From positions 522,517-586,516 of the forward strand of contig SIJG01000010.1 of NCBI GenBank assembly GCA_023374025.1: DNA of 64,000 nt, given 5' to 3'. Below the pieces are notes generated by a model, which was given only the letters and a program-made list of their open reading frames with translations, made no database searches and was not told the DNA's origin. Shown piece after piece: positions 26,786 through 36,864 of the stretch; within the stretch, counting starts at the first letter, position 1, and each line of letters begins with the position of its first letter. The DNA is from Heterodera schachtii (taxonomy: Eukaryota > Nematoda > Chromadorea > Rhabditida > Heteroderidae). The translations under genes were made by a program, and so were the position numbers.

Positions 26786-27433
26786 GGAGAGTTGACAAAA
26801 TGGGGCAACAATTTGATTGATTTGTGAGAATGAATTTTATTAGAGATCGGCCTGTGGTGTGGATCTGGCATGGACGGTAAAAAAGGAAAAAAACGGCAAA
26901 AAATAATTGGCGTATAAAACAAAATGCCAACTCATTCAAAAATTATACAAGCGTCTTTTTGTTTGGTAATGTTTATTTTGATCACCATTTGAATTTGCCG
27001 TAATTGATGGAGAAAATTTAGCTTACATGATTCATAAGCCAATAATTAGACATTCTCTTAAAGTTCTCCATCTATCTGCAAAAATGCAAAAAGTTATTGC
27101 TTTTCAAAAAAGTTATAACCAAAAATCGTAAAAAAACAAAATTTCGTCCATAACTTTGTCAAACTTTTGATCAAATTTTTTTTAAACTTGGTACATATAT
27201 AGAGAATTTTAAGAGCTATTGAAAGACACCAAGAATGTTAAATTTGGTCGACTTTAACAAAAGTTATGACAATTTTTTTTTTGTCCAAAAACAGTACGAG
27301 TTGGGTTTTTCTCGTACAGCATGCACATGAACTTGAACCCCCAGGACCCCTTTTTGATGACCTTCACACAGACCACTGAGACAAATTTGTACAACTTTTC
27401 TTTGCTAAAGGCGTTCATTTTTTAAATGACATG
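26786..27433. other. Non-coding, contains dispersed repeat fragments
   Basis: No gene seen. Around 26870 lies the phrase ATGGACGGTAAAAAAGG, which recurs at 31255 and, inverted, near 32735. The stretch 27065-27260 shares phrases on AAAAGTTATGGCC and on a tract related to 29025-29100 and 54760-54930. Confidence 0.55.
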
Positions 27434-28929
27434 TCAAAGACAATAATAGGAAAGACAGCAAAACGAGAAAAAGTAACAGCCAAATAGTAAAAGATAAAAG
27501 TTTCGTTCGCCTCTTTTTGTTTTTAGTTTCTCTTCGTCAGCTTTACGTGAGCGCTGCAATTCCGCCTAAAAATTAAGAAAATGACGTATTTTCTTTAATT
27601 ATCACCCCATCTCCATTTATCCCCTCGTCTCTAATTATCCCCCCCCCCCCCTCTTTCTGATGAGGAGGTTGAAAAATAATCCCCCCGGGGTGATAATTAG
27701 AGATAATATACAATTTTATATGTTTACATCCTTTCAATTTTGGCCTCCAAATTTCGAAATACTTATGACTTGGCTTCAGAATAAATACCCCCAGAAATGT
27801 GTTTCCATGTAATTTGTGAATTTTGTTCGAATTCGGGTTAGGAGTTCGGTATTCTGAAAAATTAAGGTGATATTCGTTGACCAGCGCCACAAATTACCCC
27901 TAGAAAAGAATTTTATTTGAAATTTTCAGGGGGGTCATAAAACTGAAAGTACCAATTTTTGCTCTTCAACTGAAGACCTTTTTTTTTTTTGCTATTTAGC
28001 CAATAAAAAAAAATTTTTTTTTTCCGCTGCTGGGTAAAAACTGAACTGCACTGTTTTACTAAAAATGACCCAATTTTGGCCGTTAAGGCAAAAAAAAAAA
28101 ATTGTAAAAATAGTGAAAAATGGAGGTCCGGCGGTGCCGATAGGCGCCGCCCGGAAAAGTTTTGGAAATTTGAGTGCTATTTGTTACGAAAATTGCCTTT
28201 GAAATTTTTAAATTTCCGTTTGGGGCGGGGGGGGGGGATTCGAAAAAATTTTCCATTATTTGCTGGAAAATTTTTAAAAATTTTCATTTCGGGGGCCTAG
28301 ATACGCCCTTGGTACCAAGGAACGGCCGTCACATTCCCAAAGTTCAAGTCTTCGTTTGAGCGCTTCAAATTCCTCAGCCATTTTTTTTAGTTCCTCAAAT
28401 TTTTTTTCAGCTTTGCGTGATCGCTGCAAATCCGCCTAAAAATTAAGAAAATTTGGCGTATTGTTTTACACATCGTTTCATTTTTGACATCCAAATTTTC
28501 AAAGTCGGAGAACCCGATTTTAACATCCAAATGCTACAACATGTCTTCAGAATGTTATCTCAATGTTATTTTGTGCAGGCTTAGAAGCTTAGGCATGCTT
28601 TGGCCAAGCCTTAAGCCTATGCTCGCATTTTGTTCGAAATCGGGTTAGGGGTTCGGTATTCTGAAAAATTAATGTCATATTCGTTGATCAACGCCACAAA
28701 TTACCCTAGAAAAGATTTGTGTTTAAAAATTTCATTACAACGGGATGGCCGCTATATTTCCAAAGATCAAGCTTTTGATCGAGCGCTTCCAATTCATCAG
28801 CCATTTTTTTTAGTTCCTCGAATTTTTTTTGTTTCTCGTAAGCTTTGCGTGAGCGCTGCAAATCCGCCTAAAAATTAAGAAAAATTGGGCGTATTGTTTT
28901 ACACATCCTTTCATTTTTGGCATCCAAAT

Positions 28930-29500
28930 TTTCAGGGAACCGCCCATTTCGGCGCCGGCCTTTTCGGCGCCCGTTGCTAACAACTTTTTTCATTATCAAC
29001 AAAATTAAATGTTTTTGTTATCATTCGATAGCTCTTTAGATTCTCTATTAGCCTGCAAAATTTCAAAAAATTTAGTCAGTTTACAAAAAAGTTATGGCCA
29101 AAAAACCTCAAAAATTGACTTTTTCTTGGCTTTTTCGGCGCCGCGTGCCATAACTTTTTTGTTTTTGAATCATTCTTTTCTATTTTGGCATATAAATATA
29201 GAGCACACATAGAGCTTTCAAATGATGCCAAATTGGCTAAAATTAACTGACAATTAAAAAATAATAGTATTTCAAAATTTGCGGTGCCGAAATGGTCCGC
29301 GCCGAAGTGACGAAGCCCCGACATTTGCGCCTATGAATAATTTTTCGTTTGAAAATTTTATTTTTTTTCAAAATTTTTTTGAAGATCAAATGATCGGGTA
29401 CAATCACTTTCAATCGCATATTTAAAACTGTTTAGGCGATCAGGAATTGAAAAAAACTTAGTTTTGACCAGATTTTGGACAAGGCGCAAATGTCGGGACA
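28930..29500. repeat. Fold-back element with TTCGGCGCC words
   Basis: The left end (about 28940-28975) repeats TTTCGGCGCC, and the right part (about 29280-29325) carries GGTGCCGAAATGG and GCGCCGAAGTG. A second inverted pair, CCCCGACATTTGCGCC at about 29310 and GGCGCAAATGTCGGG at about 29475, encloses AT-rich DNA. Between the arms is sequence shared with 54760-54930. It sits inside the decayed gene. Confidence 0.55.
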
Positions 29501-29842
29501 CGGAAGTGACCCCGACCCAATTTTCAAGGTCGGAGAACCCGATTTTAACACATCCATCTGTTTTCTGAAAAATTAAGGTCATATTCGCTGATCAGCGCCA
29601 CAAATTACCCGAGAAAAGATTTTTATTTGAAAATTTGAATACCAAGGAACGGCCTTCAAAGTTGCAAAGATCAAGTTTTGATCGAGCGCTTCCAATTCCT
29701 CAGCTGTGTTTTAAGTTCCTCGAATTTTTTGAGTTTCTCTTCGTAAGCGTTGCGACTGCGCAGGAATTCCACCTAAAAATATCAAGAAAATAAAGTGCAT
29801 TACTTTGCTTTATCCTTTCAATTTTGGCCTCAGGATTTAGAA

Positions 29843-29922
29843 AGCTATGGCTCAGTGGTTTTTGTAAGAAAGTGCGAAGAGGGGTGGTGGAGGTTCGAGT
29901 CGGCTTCACCGACATTAATATT
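29843..29922 (+). repeat. tRNA-like sequence, first copy
   Basis: TGGCTCAGTGG resembles a tRNA A box and GGTTCGAGTC a B box, 40-odd bases apart. The acceptor and anticodon stems do not pair well. The same piece recurs at 34000-34077 as part of a larger duplication. I read it as a tRNA-derived element, not a working tRNA. Confidence 0.45.
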
Positions 29923-30619
29923 TTAATTCTTTTTTTTTCATTTTGATGTAGTCCCTTGACTACCAGCAGAAAACCCTGTAATACTGTCGGTGGTAACCCC
30001 CCCCCCCCTTTTAATTAAAAAAAAAAATTCGAGATTGTTTTTGTGGTTCGGTTTTTAAGGCCGGAGAACCTGATTCTAACATTTCGGCCCATTACGAACC
30101 CCTCATCTACAGTAAGTATTACTGAAAACCCCTTCTCATGTCAGGAACACCTTTTCCTTCTTGAAATTATCTATAATTTTTGTACAAACCAAAAAAATTT
30201 CCCATTTGGGTCATCATAAATTTCAAAATGTTGAATTGTTGTTGTTGTACCTCATGTACAAATTTCGTCAAATGATTTCAAATTTGATGCCTCTCGTGAA
30301 ATGGAATTGCTTTGGACTGACAGCTGACGACGTCCAACGGCACTTTTAAAGTCGGATGGCATTTTCATCGGATTGAACTAAAAATTGGCATTTTCAGAAC
30401 AGTGCCAACACATTTTCTCTTCGTGGTAAAAAACCTTTTGCAAATCTTTTGCCGTCGCCAAAATGTGAACCGAACGAGAAAAGGACGACAAATTAGAAAA
30501 AGAGCAGCGATTAGCAAGCGTATTCATATTGCAGAAAAAACTGCAGAAAAACAGGATGGATTAATTTTGAAAATCAAATTTAAAATAATGTAAAAGTCGT
30601 AATTTGGGTTTGGCATCAG

Positions 30620-31030
30620 GCCGAGATAAGAACACAGGGATTGAAACTCGTTTTGCCGGGATTTGAGTCCCGACCCTGGGTCAAATCCTGATATTGCCGG
30701 GGTTCCGATCTTGGCCCTTTTTTAAAAAAAACCTAGACCGGGACCCAGAAAATCCTGCGGGATCCATCCAGATCTAATCCGGGCTCTAATTAGCAACTCA
30801 TTGAAAAGAAAAGCAACGAAAAAAAGTTGAAATTTTTAAATAAGTTTAATTAAAATTAAAACGCCATAAATTTGATTTCTCAAGCGCAATTTTCAAATTA
30901 TAAAGAAAAGTAACAACCCCAAATCTGGCCATTATTTTGTCTAATAAAAATTAAAAAACAACAATCAAATACGCCCGCTTTTGACTTTCATTGCATAAGC
31001 AAATCTGTGCCCCGTATTGAGTTTCTCACA
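30620..31030. repeat. Dispersed repeat, copy inverted relative to the window's right end
   Basis: It starts in GC-rich words (TTGCCGGGATTTGAGTCCCG, AATCCTGCGGGATCC) and ends in GACTTTCATTGCATAAGCAAAT. The reverse complement of the same order appears at about 63625-64000, and the GC-rich half recurs at 34440-34620. This is a dispersed element of at least 400 bp. Confidence 0.75.
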
Positions 31031-31064
31031 GGCCACTGAGACACATGCAATAAACCAGGGCTTC

Positions 31065-32760
31065 GATCTCAAAATTTTTAAAATCCTCATTTCAGCCATA
31101 AAAAATCCTCATTTGCCACTAAAATACCTCAAAAAAATCCTCATTTGGCATGAAAAATCCTCATTTTTTTAAACATCATAAATTGCGAACAAAATTAGTT
31201 AACTGTCATACTTTTCGTTTGAAACAATCAAATTCATCAATTTCTTGTCATTTCATGGACGGTAAAAAAGGAAAAAAAAGCGCCAATAAATATTTTTATG
31301 GATAATTATTGGCGTTCTGTTACATTTACTTTTTATCTTTGTTTCTCTCAATTTTATGTACTATCTTGCCTTATTTTCGTTTTTTAGTTTGATCACATTT
31401 GATCAGCCATAACTTGCTTCATTCCCAACTAAACTGAACAAATTTGATATCTAAAAAAAGTTTATGAAAAGAAGAATCTTTTTTTAAGCGAATGCTAAGC
31501 AATTTGACATATCAGAAAAAAGTTGTAAGAATTTCAAATTTTTATCAGGTTATAACTCAAGTCCTAAACTGTGGATTTCAACCAAAATGCGGAAAATAAT
31601 CATTTCTATATTGATTCTAAATGTCTAAAGCAGAGATGTGATATCTGAGTATTTTTACTCATTTTGTGGTCTTTTAGAGGGTCAAAGAGGATTTTTTTGA
31701 AAAATGAGGATTTGCGTATTTTTGTGGTCTTTTGAGAAATTTGAGGATTTTTGTGGTCTTTTGATAAAAAAGTGACAAAAACGCATAATTTTTTGAAAAT
31801 TAGGTATATTTGGCAAAATGTTCGAAACTTTTTCTTCGAATCTTTAAACATTTTTTCGAAAAATCCTCAGTCAAAATCATTTTTTTGACAAAATTTGTTA
31901 ACAAATCGCACTCAAAATCTCAAAAAATTTCCGGCAGCGCCTATCGGCACTGCCGGACCCCTCCCAACGTTCCCAAAAAGTTTTTTGGAAAAACCGCGCA
32001 CAAAAAAAAAAACAATTTTTTTGTGGCTCACATCAGTGGACAGATAAACGAAATTCATTACACGTGGACACTGTAAAAGCAATGGCCCAAATGAAGTGCA
32101 ACTTCGATTTTTCGTGCTCAGACTTCCATAAAATGCTTACAATTGACAAGAAATTGATGATTGATTGTTTCAAAAGAAAAATATGACATTTAACTGATTT
32201 TGTTTACATTTTTATGCTTTTAAAAAATGAGGATTTTTCATGCCAAATGAGGATTTTTTTGAGGTATTTTAGTGGCAAATGAGGATTTTTTACAGCTGAA
32301 ATGAGGATTTTAAAAATTTTGAGATCACATCTCTGGTCTAAAGTGTTTTTGTACCTTTACAACCAAAAGTATTAGAATTTTCGAATTTGGTGTTTTTCGT
32401 GTGTTAGAGATGTGAAAATAGTACGCCAAAAGGAGAGAAAAAGAAAGACTTTTTTATGTTTTATGTTGTAACTTTTGAGTTTGACTATAGAAAGAATTAA
32501 ATTCACTATAGAAAGATGCAGAATTCTTTTCTCTATCGATTTGCTAAATTTGGTGAGGATTTAACATCAGGAAAAAAAGTTAAACATCACGAAGTAAATG
32601 TTGTTCTTTACATTATTAAGAATGAAGAGATAGTACATAAAATTGAGAGAAATAAAGATAAAAAAGAAAAATGACAACGCCAGTAATCATCAATAAAAAT
32701 ATTTATTGCCGCTTTTTTTTCTTTTTTACCGTCCATGATTTATAAGCATTTTATGGAGTC
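31065..32760. repeat. Nested inverted repeats built on the word AAATGAGGATTTTT
   Basis: The left arm (31070-31240) repeats AAAATCCTCATTTG several times. The right arm (32140-32335) is its inverted copy, including the flank around ATCAATTTCTTGTCA. A second inverted pair partly overlaps the first: 31255-31400 against 32610-32745, sharing GGACGGTAAAAAAG. A third, around CATTTTATGGAGTCTGAGC, pairs 32100-32150 with 32740-32790. The interior has no coding frame. It separates the two coiled-coil paralogues. Confidence 0.75.
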
Positions 32761-34250
32761 TGAGCACGGAAAATCGAAGTTGCAATACAGTATAAATAAT
32801 AGGCAATAATGGACCAAACGATACTGAAACAGCAACACATATAAATAAAAAAGATTCGATCGCGCCTTTTCATTTTTTGTTCCTGCTCGTCAGCTTTGCG
32901 ACTGCGCTGCAAATCCGCCTAAAAAATCAAGAAAAAAATGCATATTATCTCTTATACATCCTTTCAATTTGGCCTCCAAATCTTCAAGGTCGGAGAATCC
33001 GATTTTAACACACAAATTTCAGCCTATTACGAACCCATGACCAGGGATTCTAGCAAAAATTTGAAATTTAATTTTCGTCAAAAATTCAAAATACGCAACA
33101 AAACCATGAAACCTAAGCTTGGGCATAAGCGTAAGCCTAGGCCAAAGTCCGTGTAATTTTTAGTTTAGAATTTTGTTCAAGTTCGGGTCAGGGGTTCGGT
33201 ATTCTTCTGAAAAATTAAGGTAATACTCGTTGATCAGCGCCACAAATTACCATAGAAAAGAGAATTTTATTTAAAAATTTGAATACCAAGGAACGACTGG
33301 CATATTTCCAAAGAACAAGTTTTTGGTCGAGCGCTTCCAAATCCGCAGCGATTTTTTTGAGTTCCTCGAATCTTTTGATTTCCGCTTCGCCAAATTTGCG
33401 ATTGCGTTGCAATTCCAACTAAAAAATTGAAAAAATAAGGTACACTAATTTATTTTTACTAGAAAACCCGGTGATATTGTCGATGGTAGCCCCATTTTCG
33501 TTAAAAAAAGAAAAATTAAAAAAAAATTTCGAGACTGTTGTTTTGTGGGTTTTGAATTTTTGTTCGATTTCAGGATTCGAAATGGATTGTCAGCCATGGG
33601 TTCTGCGACCCTGAAAACCAGAAATTTTTTTCTTTTTTTTAGACAAACAAATTTTTGATCGAGCGCTTCCAAATCCGCAGCGGTTTTTTTGAGTTCCTCG
33701 AATTTTTTGAGTTTCTCTTCGTAAGCTTTGCGTACGCGCTGCAAATCCGCCTAAAAAATTAAGAAAATACGGTGACTTTACTTTACTAAAACATAGAGTT
33801 GAGCGGGACCGGGAATTTTGGGCAAACCCGGGACCGGGCCTATTCGGGTTACAAAACCGGGACTTTTTAACTGGGAAAACCGGGAAAACACCGGGACTAG
33901 TCCCGGTCAAAATCGGGACTTCGGTACTCAGTTGTCCGTGTTCAGGTCCCGGTCCCGCTCAATTCTACTTAAACATTCAATTTTGGCCACAAAACTTAGA
34001 AAGCTGTGGCTCAGTGGTTTTTGCAAGAAAGTGGGAAGAGAGGTGGCGGAGGTTCGAGTCCGCCTCACCACAACATCAATATTTTTTATGCCCTGGGGCA
34101 TAATAATTCAAAAAAGTTGAATTGTGTATGTACCTCAGTACAAAGTTCGTCAAATGATTTCAAATTTGATGCCTCTCGTGAAATGGAATTGCTTTGGACT
34201 GACAGCTGACGACGTCCAACGGCACTTTTAAAGTCGGATGGCATTTTCAT
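32751..34250 (-). CDS. Tail-anchored coiled-coil protein made of a repeated 34-codon exon
   Basis: I do not recognise this family. Exons on the minus strand are 34250-34134, 33750-33649, 33418-33317 and 32918-32751, all phase 0, giving 162 residues. An acceptor 9 bases before the ATG (TTTTTTAG at 34260) suggests trans-splicing. The first exon starts MKMPSDFKSAVGRRQLS. The two middle exons are each exactly 102 nt and encode versions of one unit: xDLQRxRKAYEEKLKKFEELKK, then AADLEALDQKL (the second starts LELQRNRKFGEAE). This is a charged heptad-like helix. The last exon starts with half of the same unit, then RRDRIFFIYM and a cysteine-rich hydrophobic helix of about 25 residues, then a short tail. 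The layout predicts a coiled coil facing the cytosol with a C-terminal membrane anchor. A decayed paralogue lies downstream. Confidence 0.65.
33795..33965. repeat. Second copy of the CCCGGT/ACCGGGA element
   Basis: About 170 bp with ends TGAGCGGGACCGGGA and TCCCGGTCCCGCTCA, an inverted pair. The interior repeats ACCGGGA. It is related, in opposite orientation, to 12606-12785. It lies in the first intron of the coiled-coil gene. Confidence 0.7.
34000..34077 (+). repeat. tRNA-like sequence, second copy
   Basis: Same piece as 29843-29922, with TGGCTCAGTGG and GGTTCGAGTCCGCC. Outer bases can pair in six of seven positions (GCTGTGG with CCACAAC), but the anticodon arm is not convincing. It belongs to the segment duplicated between the two coiled-coil genes. 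Confidence 0.45.
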
Positions 34251-34439
34251 CGGATTGAACTAAAAAATTGGCATTTTCAGAACAGTGCCAACACAATTTC
34301 TCCTCATTATAATAAAACCTTTTGCAAATCTTTTGCCGTCGCCAAAATGTGAACCGAACGAGAAAAGGACGACAAATTAGAAAAAGAGCAGCGATTAGCA
34401 AGCGTATTCATATTGCAGAAAAAATGCTGAAAAACAATA

Positions 34440-34625
34440 TAAAGTCGGGATTTTGGATTGGCCTGAGACCGGGATAAGATTACGGGGGATTGAAATTCCG
34501 TTTTGCCGGAATTTGAGTTCTACCCGGGACTCAAATCCTGCTTTTGCTGGGTCCCGGTCCTGAGCCTTTTTTAAAAGCCGGGATAGGGAACAAGGAAATC
34601 CTGGCGGAATCCAAATATGTTTGGG
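34440..34625. repeat. Partial copy of the dispersed GC-rich repeat
   Basis: Shares the words ATTGAAATTCCGTTTTGCCGG, GGGACTCAAATCCTG and GAAATCCTGGCGG with 30620-30800 in the same orientation. It follows the duplicated first-exon segment, so it was probably copied together with the gene. Confidence 0.65.
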
Positions 34626-34814
34626 GCATTACTTTTGTACGGCAAAAAATTGAACAAAACAGTTAAGACTTTCCAATTAGTTAAACATGCATAAAAAATG
34701 AGGAGCTTGAGTAAATAAAAGCAAAAAAATTTTTTGAATTCGGGTCCGGGTTTCGAAATAGGTCGAAATGTATGTTCGGCACACATCCGACCAATTTCAG
34801 TCCTAAACAGGCAC

Positions 34815-34930
34815 TCACGCGAAAACGTACCCCACGCGAAAACGGCCACGCGAAAACGTACCCCAGCCACGCGAAAACGTACCCCACGCGAAAACGGCCA
34901 CGCGAAAACGGCCACGCGAAAACGTCCTGG
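34815..34930. repeat. Minisatellite with unit CACGCGAAAACGKMCC
   Basis: Seven or so tandem units alternate between CACGCGAAAACGTACCC and CACGCGAAAACGGC. GC content is far above that of the flanks. Open frames across it are repeat by-products. Confidence 0.85.
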
Positions 34931-34979
34931 CCCCGTATTTGAATGCCCCTTATCTTTTTTGTCTGCAGCGGCGTATATG

Positions 34980-35240
34980 TTTCACTTCAGAGGCGCGCGC
35001 TCTCTCGTAGGCAGACGCATATTTTTCTCTAATTTCCTGGCGCCCGCTGAGACCGTGGTGCAGAGACGCAGATGCAACATAATGGTCACTCGCTGCGCGC
35101 TGGGATGCGATATCGATCTCTGGTGCAGCGAGTGACCACGAGTGACCTCTTTGAGCGTCTGCGTCTCTGCCCTTCGGTCTCAGCGGGCAGCAAGTGACCA
35201 GTGACGAGTGACAGAGAAAAATATGCGTCTCTGCCTAGTA
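34980..35240. repeat. GC-rich fold-back element
   Basis: GGCAGACGCATATTTTTCTCT (near 35010) is answered by AGAGAAAAATATGCGTCTCTGCC (near 35213). Inside, CGCTGAGACCG and GCAGAGACGCAGA are answered by GCGTCTCTGC and CGGTCTCAGCG. GTCACTCGCTGC pairs with GCAGCGAGTGAC around the centre near 35110. The whole stretch can fold into one imperfect hairpin. Confidence 0.75.
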
Positions 35241-35267
35241 CGCCAAAATGAGAAGTTTTTTTGGATA

Positions 35268-36191
35268 AACTGTAGTGAACGCCCCGTGAAAAAATGGGTC
35301 AACTGATATACCAATCGATTCGTCTCTAGGAGCTAAGCATGGAAAAATATGTCTCGAGTTGCGGAAATGCCAAAAAACCGGTTTTTGAACCGGTTCAAAA
35401 CTCGAAAAATTGAGAGATTTGGCACTCTAACTTTTTTTTAAACGATCGAATCCCCACAAATTTGGTACCATTCGAATTAAAAAACAAGGTATAAATTCGA
35501 ACCAATACCATCTAGGCACTGGGACAACTGAGTCCCAGTGAAAATTGACACTTCAGTACCAAAAAATAAAAGTTCTTATATAATGCACGTAAATCATTTA
35601 GCCTTGAATATCGAGTATTGCGCTAAAAAACCGCCGCACACTCGACTACGGCGGCCAGTAGGTGGGGCGAGACTACGGGCTACGGAAGAAGTCCGCGCGT
35701 GATCCGCAGGCGGTTGACTGATGGGCGGGGGCCCTTCGGGCCCCCGCAGTCAACCGCCTGTGGCGCTCGTCAGACGTCTTCCTCCGCCCTCCGTCTCGCC
35801 CCACTACTTGCTCCGTCTTCGCATGCTCCCTTTTGCGAAATTTTGCTTTTAAATTGTTATTTCACGTTTATTATTTTTCGGTACTGAAGTGTCCATTTTC
35901 ACTGGGACTCAGTTGTCCCAGTGCTCAGATGGCATCGGGTCGACTTCATTTTCTGATTTTTAGATTAAGCTCGTCAAGAGCTTTCGAATGGTACCAAATT
36001 TGTGGGAATTCGATCGTTTAAAAAAAAGTTAGAGTGCCAAATCTCTCAATTTTTCGAGTTTTGAACCGGTTCAAAAACCGGTTTTTTGGCATTTCCGCAA
36101 CTCGAGACATATTTTTACATGCTTAGCTCCTAGAGACGAATCGATTGGTATATCATTTGACCCTTTTTTTCACGGGGCGTTCACTACAGTT
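35268..36191. repeat. Large fold-back element with a GC-rich palindromic core
   Basis: The left arm starts at ACTGTAGTGAACGCCCCGTG and runs to about 35575. The right arm is its inverted copy, ending CACGGGGCGTTCACTACAGT at 36191. Shared arm words include TAGGAGCTAAGCATG, AACCGGTTTTTGAACCGGTT and CTGGGACAACTGAGTCCCAG. The core (35600-35830) is GC-rich and holds a second palindrome at about 35706-35764, with CAGGCGGTTGACT mirrored around GGGGGCCCTTCGGGCCCCC. No protein-coding frame is evident, so it would be non-autonomous. Confidence 0.88.
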
Positions 36192-36334
36192 CACCCGTTT
36201 TTTTCTCTGCACTCTCTCTTTATTGACACATGTCTCGTTTTTTGTCAAATTGGAATATTTTTTTTTTAAATAATAATAATAAAAACAGAAAATGAGGTAA
36301 TTTCGAGAGCTTTTTGAAATTGTTTTTCGGCCGG

Positions 36335-36475
36335 CATTACCCAAATGTCGAGTTCCCCAAATGTCGGATCCCCAAATGTCGGATCCCCAAAAGACGTTCG
36401 GTCCCCAAATGTCGGGATCCCCAATGTCGGCTCCCCAAATGTCGAGTTCCCCAAATGTCGGATCCCCAAATGAGG
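36335..36475. repeat. Minisatellite with unit CCCCAAATGTCGGAT
   Basis: About eight tandem units of CCCCAAATGTCGGAT(C), with variants AGT, GCT and GGT in place of GAT. It lies just right of the large fold-back element. Confidence 0.85.
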
Positions 36476-36625
36476 ACGAAATTAAAATGAAAATGGAAAT
36501 CAGATAGGGAAAGGAATTGTGCTGAAGAAAAAAAAATAAAATAAAACGCCATAAGTTTTTAACGCTATTTTTGAAATAGAGCGTCATTTCCATATTTTGG
36601 TTCGAAAATGATGAATTTCGCATGC
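36475..36625. repeat. Segment duplicated at 43727-43880
   Basis: About 150 bp, from GACGAAATTAAAATGAAAATGG through GGAAAGGAATTGTGCTGAAG to CATGCAAATCC, is nearly identical to 43727-43880 in the same orientation, including the words ACGCCATAAGTTTTTAAC. No coding content. Confidence 0.8.
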
Positions 36626-36864
36626 AAATCCAAAATGCAAAATCTGCTGACCGAACGACTTAGACCCGGATTCGAACAAAAAGTCGAATTTTTGGTTCAT
36701 ATCCCTTTTGTCACCCCCCCTGAAATTTTTTTTTATATAATTTTTTCTAGCGTAATTTTATGCGCTGAACACATATATGATGTTTATTTTTAGCTCTTAT
36801 GCTCTTTACGTGTGTTACGTGAAATTTTTTGACTATTATTTGGTCGGTAATAATGTGCTTTGTC

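Larger units (their letters stand above)
27434..30368 (-). pseudogene. Decayed paralogue of the tail-anchored coiled-coil repeat gene
   Basis: Exons match the intact gene at 32751-34250. The first (from ATG 30368) encodes the same MKMPSDFKSAVGRRQLS start, but one extra base before its donor gives an early TGA. Repeat exons begin at 29772, 28867 and 28435. The first has a frame break after FEELK, and in the other two the expected GT donor after the LEALDQKL position reads GA. The last exon, 27565-27434, is intact: it opens AELQRSRKADEEKLK and ends in a hydrophobic, cysteine-rich segment and TGA, like the intact gene. The combination of one frameshift, one internal indel and two lost donors suggests a pseudogene. 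Read-through of the lost donors cannot be excluded. Confidence 0.7.
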
